Positions 1-6,212 of a stretch of 40,580 nucleotides of DNA are shown here, piece after piece. Where the stretch lies: NCBI GenBank assembly GCA_947589595.1, contig CANQBV010000014.1, positions 1-40,580 on the forward strand, in the 5' to 3' direction. The stretch comes from an uncultured Clostridia bacterium (lineage in GTDB: Bacteria > Bacillota > Clostridia > Oscillospirales > SIG627). How positions within the stretch are numbered: position 1 is the stretch's first letter; each line of letters begins with the position of its first letter. The notes beneath the pieces are model-generated. The model was given only the letters and a program-made list of their open reading frames with translations. It was not told the origin of the DNA and ran no database searches. The position numbers were made by a program, and so were the translations under genes.

Positions 1-117
1 AAACAGCGGTTCGGCGTCGTAAGCGCAGACGCCTGTTGGAAAACAGCAGTTTGCCGTTTTCATATTGCCGTATCCGTGGTCGATCCCGATGATTTTTGTG
101 TTGTTGATGGTTTTCAT
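1..117 (-). CDS. ParM/StbA-family actin-like ATPase (5' end only)
   Basis: Only the first 39 codons are inside the window. They read as a short polar lead followed by IIGIDHGYGNMKTAN, the phosphate-1 loop of actin-like ParM/StbA ATPases (Asp-x-Gly-x-x-x-x-K). Proteins of this family form filaments that segregate plasmids or act in maintenance of conjugative elements. The ATG at 117 has a purine-rich ribosome-binding site (AGAAGGA) just upstream on the minus strand. It lies 43 bp downstream of the Cys_rich_VLP gene on the same strand, so the two are probably one transcript. The actual substrate is unknown and most of the gene is missing. Confidence 0.7.
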   Translation of the reverse strand, partial: MKTINNTKIIGIDHGYGNMKTANCCFPTGVCAYDAEPLF

Positions 118-160
118 AATACTTTTCCTTCTTTCTTCCCGTCTTTCCGGGACGTCGTTT

Positions 161-394
161 TTAATGACCTATTTTGTTCTGCCGTAAAATGTCCCCATAC
201 AGTTCTTTTTCGGCCGGCAGCACCGCATTTAGAAAATAGTTACAGTAGACGCCGTACCGGGAAATGAGCTGCACGCATTTTGTTTCTTCACCGTCATCCA
301 ACAGCAGGCAGTTTCCGCCCACGCAGTTGCAGCACTTTTTGCGGGCAAGCGCTCTGACCTTTGCCGACTGCTTTGCGGTTAGCTTCAGAACCAT
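161..394 (-). CDS. Cys_rich_VLP-family small protein
   Basis: A 77-residue cysteine-rich protein. It starts KLTAKQSAKVRALARKKCCN and contains GNCLLLDDGEETKC and NAVLPAEKEL, which I recognise as the Cys_rich_VLP pattern found in Firmicutes integrative elements. Six cysteines in the middle suggest metal binding. Function is unknown. The ATG at 394 is preferred because GGAGG lies 8 nt upstream; an in-frame GTG at 403 would overlap that site. A minus-strand promoter (511-539) and an intrinsic terminator-like hairpin (430-461) lie upstream, so expression may be attenuated. The ParM-like gene follows. Confidence 0.75.
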   Translation of the reverse strand: MVLKLTAKQSAKVRALARKKCCNCVGGNCLLLDDGEETKCVQLISRYGVYCNYFLNAVLPAEKELYGDILRQNKIGH

Positions 395-429
395 ACATAT
401 CACCTCCGTTCATTTTGAAATTCGGGCAG

Positions 430-461
430 AAAAAAAGCCGCCGAGTGCGACCTCGACGGCT
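430..461 (-). terminator. Terminator-like hairpin in the leader of the Cys_rich_VLP operon
   Basis: On the minus strand AGCCGTCGAG and CTCGGCGGCT pair over 10 bp (one G-U) around a 6-nt loop, followed by six or more T. It lies about 45 nt downstream of the predicted start site and upstream of the Cys_rich_VLP ribosome-binding site. It would therefore act as an attenuator. Confidence 0.6.
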
Positions 462-510
462 GTGCATTGCTGCCTTCTGTATATATAATAACGGAAATCG
501 GTGTTTTTCT

Positions 511-539
511 ATGATATGGCGCAACATGTGAAACTGCAA
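511..539 (-). promoter_or_regulatory. Promoter for the Cys_rich_VLP/ParM transcript
   Basis: On the minus strand TTGCAG (539-534), a 17-nt spacer and TATCAT (516-511). It drives leftward through the hairpin at 430-461. Confidence 0.5.
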
Positions 540-560
540 AAGCGAAACAACTGCGACCGA

Positions 561-589
561 TTGATTTTATGCGAAATTTGTGATATAAT
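561..589 (+). promoter_or_regulatory. Promoter for the DUF6076-like gene
   Basis: TTGATT (561-566), 17-nt spacer, TATAAT (584-589). It is divergent from the minus-strand promoter at 511-539. Confidence 0.6.
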
Positions 590-684
590 TATCTTGACGA
601 AAAAAGAACGAACAATCTTCTTTCACAAAGTACGATATTTGGGACAATTCTTGTGATACCATGAAGGCAAAGGAGCAAAACGGG

Positions 685-1812
685 ATGATTTCTTCCTTTT
701 TCACATCCGACTACCGGGACGGCAGGGTGAGGTTCGGCGGCAAGCAGTATCCCGCCGGGGTGTTTGCCGTGCATCTGCTCAATCAGTTTTATGTGGACGA
801 TACCGCCGCACGGATCGCCGTATTTCGGGACAGCCTGCATTTCCATATCCTGCGGCAGCTGCAAAACGGGTATCTGAATATTTCCGAGTTTGCGAAAACC
901 GGCGCAAACACGCTGGAAGCCGTAAAGACGCTGCCGAAGCTGCGCCCGTTTGACGGAGTGGATGTTGAGGAACTCCGAAACACGATTGCTACTTTGTTTA
1001 CGAAGCAAGTCGGACAGGAAATTTGCGAATACTTTGCCGCAAAAGCGAAGCTCAGTCTGCTGCCACAGGAGGAAATTGCCGCAGGCACAGCGGGAAAAAT
1101 GATCGGTGACTTTTCGGAAACCGAGCAAAGGATAGCCAAAATTAAATCGATCCTGCGTTTTTTTGATACGCTTGCCGACGATCTGATCCTCGCCCATCAA
1201 AATCTCTTGAATTTCTGTAACCGCATAGATGAAGCCGACCGGCTGGATGAAGCGCATTTGCTCCCGTTGGCGCTTGAAATCTTCGAAAACCCCCGCTTTA
1301 CGAAAAGCGGCGAATATATCGCCGTGAAAAAGAACGCCAAAAGCGTAAGCGCAACGCTTGCCGACCGACTGGATTTTGACAGCTATTATGATTTAATCCT
1401 GACCGATTTTTTTGAGGGGCTTCACTTCGGACATTATCCCCGCAAATGTGAGATTTGCGGAAGGTATTTTCTTATGCAAAGCGCACGGCGGCAAAAGTAT
1501 TGCTCTTATGGAATTGCGCCGGAGCCATACCGGGGAAAAAGTATCTCCTGCCGCAAATATGCCGCCGTACTGAACCGAAAAGAAAAGGCGGCAAACGATC
1601 CGATCAAGGCGATCTACGATCTCCGCTGCGCTGCGATCCGCACCGAATGCGGGCGGGGAACGATTCCGAAGGATTTTGCCGAAGCCGCCAAACGGATCGC
1701 CAAGGAGCATAAGCTGCGGGCGCTGTCCGACGATCGCTATGCAAAAGAGCAGTATGAAAAAGACATGAGCCGGGCGGCGCTGTATGCCGAAACGGACGGA
1801 AAGCTGAAATGA
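685..1812 (+). CDS. DUF6076-like zinc-cluster protein
   Basis: A soluble protein of 375 residues. The long helical N-terminal part has no motif I can name. The C-terminal third carries a CEICGRYF box followed by YCS and SCRKYAA, a CxxC...C...C cluster near residues 254-295 of the kind seen in CGNR and DUF6076 proteins, suggesting zinc and nucleic-acid binding. I assign DUF6076 from overall similarity only. The ATG at 685 is chosen because AAAGGAG lies 9 nt before it; an upstream ATG at 661 has no good site. The sigma-like gene begins 16 bp downstream, so the two are likely co-transcribed. Role in the element is unknown, possibly regulatory. Confidence 0.6.
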   Translation: MISSFFTSDYRDGRVRFGGKQYPAGVFAVHLLNQFYVDDTAARIAVFRDSLHFHILRQLQNGYLNISEFAKTGANTLEAVKTLPKLRPFDGVDVEELRNTIATLFTKQVGQEICEYFAAKAKLSLLPQEEIAAGTAGKMIGDFSETEQRIAKIKSILRFFDTLADDLILAHQNLLNFCNRIDEADRLDEAHLLPLALEIFENPRFTKSGEYIAVKKNAKSVSATLADRLDFDSYYDLILTDFFEGLHFGHYPRKCEICGRYFLMQSARRQKYCSYGIAPEPYRGKSISCRKYAAVLNRKEKAANDPIKAIYDLRCAAIRTECGRGTIPKDFAEAAKRIAKEHKLRALSDDRYAKEQYEKDMSRAALYAETDGKLK

Positions 1813-1828
1813 GAAAGGAGGCGTGCCG

Positions 1829-2977
1829 GTGAAAAACAACCGCTGGATGGAAGATCTGTATCTGTACCGCATAAAGCCGGCGCCGCCGAAGCTGGACGAT
1901 TTTCAGGAATATATCGCCCTGTACTTTTCCGAACAGGATGAAAAATATCTCGACTGGTTCCTGCATCACTATGAGCCTCGGCTCAATACGATCATCATGC
2001 AGACCGTGCAGGAATATGCGATGCCGGGACATTTTGCGGATTTGAAGCAGGCGTATCTTTTCGGAATATGGAAGGCGCTGCAAAAATACGAGCCTTCCGC
2101 CGGCGTTCCGTTTCTTGTTTATAAAGAACACTATGTAAAAAACGAAGTGGATGAATATATCCGCACGATGCGAAAGGGCGCTTCCATGGGGAGCGTGGAC
2201 GAATACCGCACCCTCAAAAAAGCGATGGCGCTGTTCGCCAAATACGGGTACAAATTTGACGAAGAAACGGTGACGCAAATAGCCGCCGAGATCGGCAAGA
2301 GCAGCAAAGTCACAAAAGAGATCATCCGATGCGGGATCGACAGCACGCACTATACGGATTTTTACCGCCGGTACGCCGACGAGGAGGGCGAAAGCACGGC
2401 GGAGGACGTAACGAGAGACGATACCTCTAATCCCGAACGACTGTTTTTCAAGCAGTGGCAGACAGACGCCGTATTTGACGCCTATGAAAATCTGGATTAC
2501 CGAGAGCGAAGTATGGTTGCCGATCATCTCGGCTTTTGCCCGGAATGTTACGGAATTTACGAGCTTGGAAAAGACGAAGCCGGAAAATCGGTCAAGCTGC
2601 TCCGCAAAGGAAAAGCCTATATCGACCTTGCCGCCGAGCATACGCTGTCCTCGCCCGACACCGCCTTTCGCATTGTAAACGGCGCATACGAAAAGATGCT
2701 GATCGAGCTTGCCATAGACGGTTATATTCATATCGTGGAACTCAGGCGTAAGAAAAAGACGAAAACAACCATCATCTACGAATACTGCGCCGATCATAAT
2801 AACGACTGGGGCGAGATTCACTACACGCCGGGCGATGACAATTACGAGGTTACCCGCTACGTCTACGCCGACAAAAAGGGCGGCTTCTTCTTTGCCGCCG
2901 CAGGCGACTGGATCGTTCGACAATCCGAAAAAGAGAAGTTCCCGCAAACGGTCATTATTCCGGTCACAAAAATATAG
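1829..2977 (+). CDS. Sigma-70-like regulatory protein
   Basis: About 382 residues. Residues roughly 50-110 resemble sigma region 2, with a DLKQAYLFGIWKALQKYEP stretch followed by VYKEHYVKNEVDEYIR. A later segment (DEETVTQIAAEIGKSSKVTKE) resembles a region-3 helix-turn-helix, and NLDYRERSMVADHLGFC resembles the start of region 4. The C-terminal 150 residues are unusual and rich in charged and aromatic residues. The start is a GTG at 1829, because AAGGAGG ends 7 nt upstream; an in-frame GTG at 1823 is too close to that site. It follows the DUF6076-like gene and ends at a strong terminator. Which promoters it would recognise is unknown. Confidence 0.6.
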   Translation: MKNNRWMEDLYLYRIKPAPPKLDDFQEYIALYFSEQDEKYLDWFLHHYEPRLNTIIMQTVQEYAMPGHFADLKQAYLFGIWKALQKYEPSAGVPFLVYKEHYVKNEVDEYIRTMRKGASMGSVDEYRTLKKAMALFAKYGYKFDEETVTQIAAEIGKSSKVTKEIIRCGIDSTHYTDFYRRYADEEGESTAEDVTRDDTSNPERLFFKQWQTDAVFDAYENLDYRERSMVADHLGFCPECYGIYELGKDEAGKSVKLLRKGKAYIDLAAEHTLSSPDTAFRIVNGAYEKMLIELAIDGYIHIVELRRKKKTKTTIIYEYCADHNNDWGEIHYTPGDDNYEVTRYVYADKKGGFFFAAAGDWIVRQSEKEKFPQTVIIPVTKI

Positions 2978-2984
2978 CTACGCA

Positions 2985-3033
2985 AAAAAGCCCCGTCCGA
3001 AACGCAGAAAATCTGCAATCGGGCGGGGCTTTG
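2985..3033. terminator. Terminator after the sigma-like gene
   Basis: Stem GCCCCGTCCGA / TCGGGCGGGGC with an inner GCAGA/TCTGC stem, A-run on the left and T's on the right. Usable in both directions. Confidence 0.7.
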
Positions 3034-3149
3034 CTGTGCCAATCGGCACATTCGATTTACGGCTCGGTTTTGCCTAAAATGGGGATGACAATTCGCAGTC
3101 ATACTTTTCGGGTAAAATAGATAGGAGAATTATCCGGAGGTAAATACAC

Positions 3150-3992
3150 ATGGAAAGGATCATTACAGAAAGAACAATTCAAGATTTTGAAGCGCACCTC
3201 AAAAGCGACGAAAAGAGCAAAAACACCGTGGAAAAGTATATGCGGGACGTGACGGCGTTCGTTGCTGTGCTGAACGGCGAGGCGGTGACAAAAGAAGCTG
3301 TGATCGCCTATAAGCAAAAACTGCTCGACGGCGGTTACGCTATCCGCAGCGTCAATTCCGTGCTGGCAAGTCTCAACAGTCTGTTTTCCTTTCTCGGTTG
3401 GACGGACTGCAAGGCGAAAGCGTTGAAGCTCCAGCGGCAGGTTTACTGTCCCGAAGAAAAGGAACTGACCAAAGAAGAATATGAGCGGTTATGCCGGACG
3501 GCGCAGGAAAAACACAACGAACGATTGAGCCTGATTTTGCAAACCCTGTGCGGCACGGGAATCCGAGTAGGCGAGCTGCATTTTATTACGGTGGAAGCCG
3601 TCAATAAAGGGGAAGCGCTCGTTTCACTTAAGGGAAAAACACGAACGATCTTCCTCGTTAAGCCCTTGCAAAAGAAACTGCTCCGCTATATTGCAGAGCA
3701 GAAAATACAATCCGGCGCGGTTTTTGTAACAAGAACCGGCAAACCCATGAGCCGGACAAACATCTGGCGGGAGATGAAAGCGCTGTGCAAAGAAGCAAAT
3801 GTCAACCCCGATAAGGTGTTCCCGCATAATCTGCGGCATCTATTCGCACGGGTGTTCTACGGGATCGAGAAAGACATCGCAAAGTTGGCGGACATTCTCG
3901 GTCACAGCAGTATCGACACTACCCGCATCTATATCGTCAGCACCGGTACGGAACACCGCAGGCGGATGGAGCGGATGAGACTGATCATCTGA
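3150..3992 (+). CDS. Tyrosine recombinase (phage-integrase/Xer family)
   Basis: A 280-residue site-specific recombinase. An N-terminal SAM-like DNA-binding domain (about 10-90) is followed by a catalytic domain with all expected residues: Arg139 (GTGIRVGEL), Lys161 or Lys163, His226-x-x-Arg229 (PHNLRH), His252 (LGHSS) and the nucleophile Tyr261 (TTRIY). The size fits stand-alone Xer/RecV-like enzymes rather than large ICE integrases, which have an arm-binding domain. GGAGGT lies 8 nt before the ATG. The gene ends 38 bp before a pair of perfect inverted repeats that flank a promoter-bearing segment, so its likely job is to flip that segment. Acting as the integrase of the element is the alternative. 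Confidence 0.9.
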   Translation: MERIITERTIQDFEAHLKSDEKSKNTVEKYMRDVTAFVAVLNGEAVTKEAVIAYKQKLLDGGYAIRSVNSVLASLNSLFSFLGWTDCKAKALKLQRQVYCPEEKELTKEEYERLCRTAQEKHNERLSLILQTLCGTGIRVGELHFITVEAVNKGEALVSLKGKTRTIFLVKPLQKKLLRYIAEQKIQSGAVFVTRTGKPMSRTNIWREMKALCKEANVNPDKVFPHNLRHLFARVFYGIEKDIAKLADILGHSSIDTTRIYIVSTGTEHRRRMERMRLII

Positions 3993-3997
3993 CGCAG

Positions 3998-4027
3998 AAA
4001 ATAGAAAAGCCGCCCAAATCGGCGGCT
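3998..4027 (-). terminator. Leftward terminator just outside the invertible segment
   Basis: On the minus strand AGCCGCC / GGCGGCT pair around a 6-nt loop, followed by TTTTCTATTTT. It lies between the left inverted repeat and the end of the recombinase gene. It would stop transcripts leaving the segment leftward before they run antisense through the recombinase. Confidence 0.65.
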
Positions 4028-4030
4028 GCA

Positions 4031-4052
4031 ACATAAACGGCATTATGTTGTA
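4031..4052 (+). repeat. Left inverted repeat of the putative DNA switch
   Basis: Perfect 22-bp partner of 4291-4312 in opposite orientation. It contains a recombinase-type core: half-sites CAACATAA (4029-4036) and TTATGTTG (4043-4050) are inverted copies around a 6-nt spacer (ACGGCA), the usual geometry for tyrosine recombinases. Confidence 0.85.
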
Positions 4053-4097
4053 TGTGTATGAGCGTGTAAATGCAACACACCCAATTATACATATGGT

Positions 4098-4126
4098 ATT
4101 ATAGCACAAACAGAGCCGTTTTTCAA
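4098..4126 (-). promoter_or_regulatory. Promoter inside the invertible segment, pointing left
   Basis: On the minus strand TTGAAA (4126-4121), exactly 17 nt, TATAAT (4103-4098). This is the best sigma-A promoter between 3993 and 4343. As drawn it reads toward the left inverted repeat and the terminator at 3998-4027. Confidence 0.7.
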
Positions 4127-4249
4127 TATGTTTCGGAGAGAAAAGTATGATTTGTTCGGAAATTGTCGAAAATATCGCAGCACGAGAAAGCCTTTTCAAA
4201 TGAGAAAATGAAAAGGCTTGGATCACTGCGCTCATTTTTGGTTTGTAAA

Positions 4250-4279
4250 CGTTCCTCGTTCGGTCGGGAACGCTTTTTT
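4250..4279 (+). terminator. Rightward terminator at the right end of the invertible segment
   Basis: CGTTCCT / GGGAACG stem followed by C and six T (4274-4279). It sits 11 bp before the right inverted repeat and would block read-through into the SPFH operon in this orientation. Confidence 0.65.
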
Positions 4280-4290
4280 CTGTCTGCCAT

Positions 4291-4312
4291 TACAACATAA
4301 TGCCGTTTATGT
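4291..4312 (-). repeat. Right inverted repeat of the putative DNA switch
   Basis: Perfect reverse complement of 4031-4052. It ends 31 bp before the start codon of the SPFH gene, so any promoter for that operon must lie in the flipping segment or overlap this repeat. A weak candidate (TTACAA 4290-4295, 16 nt, TATTAT 4312-4317) overlaps it and could give low basal expression. Confidence 0.85.
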
Positions 4313-4343
4313 ATTATCAGATTCCATATCGGGAGGTGCTTTC

Positions 4344-5531
4344 ATGGCAAAAATTGCGGATATTATCAAATACGAAGGCGACAATACCACCTTCATTTGG
4401 AAGCATCCGTGCGAGGATTTTAATACGACCACGCAGCTGATCGTCCATGAATCGCAGGAGGCCATTTTCTTTCTGAACGGGCAGGCGCTCGACCTGTTCG
4501 GTCCGGGTCGTTATACGCTCGAAACGCAGAACATCCCGCTTCTTCGGAAAATCATCAATATTCCCACCGACGGCAAAACACCTTTCCATTGTGAGGTTTA
4601 TTTTATCAACAAAACTGAGCAAATGGCGATCAAGTGGGGTACCGACAGCCGGGTACAGTATGTGGAACCGACCTATAAATTTCCCATCTCCATCGGCGCT
4701 TCGGGAGAAATGGCGTTGTCGGTCAACGATTCCCGCAAGCTGCTTGTGAAGCTGGTCGGTACGGAGCGGGTTTTGGAGCGAACGCAGCTTGTGACCTTTT
4801 TTCGAGCATTCCTGATGACAAGGGTAAAAACCTACATCGCACAGGAAATGAAATCGAGCGCCATCAACATCTTTGAGATAGACGAAAATCTGGAAGCCTT
4901 TTCGGACGCTTTGAAAGCACGGCTGCTCGAAGATTTTGCAGATTATGGTGTGACGCTGAACCGTTTCTTTGTCACAACGATCGTCAAGCCGGATGGTGAT
5001 CCGCAGTACGAAAAATTCAAGGAACTGCATTTCCGTCAGTATACGGACATTGCCGAAGCGCAGCTGCAACAGAAGGTCGGGATCATCGAACAGGAAACCG
5101 AAGCGAAAAAAATGGTGATCGAAGCGCAGGCGTTGGCGCAAAAACGGGCGACCGAAGGCTACACCTATCAGCAGGAGCGAGGCTTTGAGGTAGCCGAGAC
5201 CGCCGCCGCAAACGAAGGCGCCGGGCAGATGTCCAATTTAGGAATTGGACTTGGCATGATGGCAGGCGTCGGAGGAACGGTCGGGAATATGATCGGCGGC
5301 GCAGTGAGCGATGCTTTTGCCGGCATCCATGCACAACCGACAACGCAGCAAAATACACCGCAAGCATTGTTTTGCGAAAACTGCGGTGCAAAGCTCTCAC
5401 CCGAAGCCGCTTTCTGCAAGGAGTGCGGAACGCCCGTGCCGAAAGATGAAACGAAATGTGCAAACTGTGGATATAAGTTTGAACGTCCCGGTAAATTCTG
5501 CCCCAAGTGCGGCGCAAAACGGGAGGGTTAA
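4344..5531 (+). CDS. SPFH-domain protein with two C-terminal zinc ribbons
   Basis: A 395-residue SPFH/Band-7-like protein of the 'virion core protein' (YdjI-like) type. An SPFH fold spans about 20-230. A charged helix follows (about 230-290), then a glycine-rich hydrophobic stretch (299-325). Two zinc ribbons close the protein: Cys344/347/358/361 and Cys372/375/386/389. SPFH proteins form membrane-associated scaffolds; the B. subtilis YdjI group works with other membrane proteins and PspA in envelope stress. GGGAGG lies 7 nt before the ATG, and an upstream in-frame extension has no site. It is the first gene of a five-gene unit and lies directly behind the right inverted repeat. No transmembrane helix precedes the SPFH part. 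Confidence 0.85.
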   Translation: MAKIADIIKYEGDNTTFIWKHPCEDFNTTTQLIVHESQEAIFFLNGQALDLFGPGRYTLETQNIPLLRKIINIPTDGKTPFHCEVYFINKTEQMAIKWGTDSRVQYVEPTYKFPISIGASGEMALSVNDSRKLLVKLVGTERVLERTQLVTFFRAFLMTRVKTYIAQEMKSSAINIFEIDENLEAFSDALKARLLEDFADYGVTLNRFFVTTIVKPDGDPQYEKFKELHFRQYTDIAEAQLQQKVGIIEQETEAKKMVIEAQALAQKRATEGYTYQQERGFEVAETAAANEGAGQMSNLGIGLGMMAGVGGTVGNMIGGAVSDAFAGIHAQPTTQQNTPQALFCENCGAKLSPEAAFCKECGTPVPKDETKCANCGYKFERPGKFCPKCGAKREG

Positions 5532-5533
5532 AA

Positions 5534-6202
5534 ATGAAAAAGCAAAACAGAATGGCGTATCTCGCCCTTGGCATCGTTTTCGTTGTATTCAACGTTTTAG
5601 CGTTTGCGATCCCGACAGAAAAGACGGGGACGTTCTGGACGGCATACGTCTTTACGGTGCTTGCCTTTGCCGCCCAAATCGGGATTTGGTATATTGCTTT
5701 CGGCAAAGCCGAGACGCTGAAAAGCAAATTTCTCGGAATCCCGCTTCTGCACGTCGGCGTCGCTGCTCTGATCGTTCAGCTGATTGCGTTTGCGGTATTT
5801 ATGGCAGTGCCGAGCTTGCCGGTTTGGGCAGCCGTCGTAACGTCAGCAATCATTTTCGGCGGTGCGGGCATTTGCCTGATCGCCGGAGACGTGGGCAGAG
5901 ATGAAATCGAACGGGTAGAAGAAAAGGTAAGCCGAAAGGTATTTTATCTGAAAGATTTGCAGACCGATATCGAACTGCTTGCCGAACAGGAAGCCGACCC
6001 GGAAGTGAAATCCAAACTCTTGAAGCTGGCCGAAGCCGTGCGTTTCAGCGACCCCATGAGCAATGCGGCGCTTGCCGATATCGAGGCAGAGATTGCCGGT
6101 AAGGTAGCCGCCCTAAAAAACGCAGATCATAAAGCGGACGTGATTGCAGAAGTGAAATTGCTTTTAGCGGAGCGGAACAAAAAAGCAAAACTGTTAAAAT
6201 GA
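5534..6202 (+). CDS. Four-helix membrane protein with cytoplasmic coiled coil
   Basis: A 222-residue protein I cannot assign to a named family. Four hydrophobic segments occur at about 8-27, 37-55, 66-91 and 95-116. A charged helical tail of about 100 residues, rich in Glu, Lys and Ala, probably forms a coiled coil in the cytoplasm. It starts 2 bp after the SPFH gene stop with GGGAGGG as ribosome-binding site, so the two are translated together. It may anchor the SPFH assembly in the membrane; this is inference from context. Confidence 0.75.
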   Translation: MKKQNRMAYLALGIVFVVFNVLAFAIPTEKTGTFWTAYVFTVLAFAAQIGIWYIAFGKAETLKSKFLGIPLLHVGVAALIVQLIAFAVFMAVPSLPVWAAVVTSAIIFGGAGICLIAGDVGRDEIERVEEKVSRKVFYLKDLQTDIELLAEQEADPEVKSKLLKLAEAVRFSDPMSNAALADIEAEIAGKVAALKNADHKADVIAEVKLLLAERNKKAKLLK

Positions 6203-6212
6203 GGTGGGTACA

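Larger units (their letters stand above)
4053..4290. other. Putative invertible promoter segment (drawn OFF)
   Basis: A 238-bp segment between perfect inverted repeats, beside a tyrosine recombinase gene. It holds a leftward promoter (4098-4126), a central hairpin with 11-bp arms (AAGCCTTTTCA / TGAAAAGGCTT, about 4191-4220) and a rightward terminator (4250-4279). No convincing gene lies inside. Inversion would place the promoter facing the operon at 4344, with -10 near 4240-4245 and a leader of about 90 nt, and would turn the terminator away. In the orientation shown, the operon is shielded from rightward transcription. Confidence 0.7.

Noticed and set aside
589-1257. Long minus-strand ORF opposite the DUF6076-like gene
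   Set aside because: It is antisense to a gene with clear motifs and ribosome-binding site and has no recognisable domain of its own.
1604-2947. 447-residue minus-strand ORF opposite the sigma-like gene
   Set aside because: Composition looks like a reverse-frame shadow; no start signal and no domain.
4031-4312. Reading the 22-bp repeats as the ends (attL/attR) of an integrated element
   Set aside because: The repeats are inverted and only 238 bp apart, with no cargo gene between. Excision needs direct repeats, so inversion fits better.
4218-4343. Extended N-terminus of the SPFH protein from an upstream in-frame start
   Set aside because: The extension lacks a ribosome-binding site, runs through the terminator and right inverted repeat, and adds residues unlike the family.
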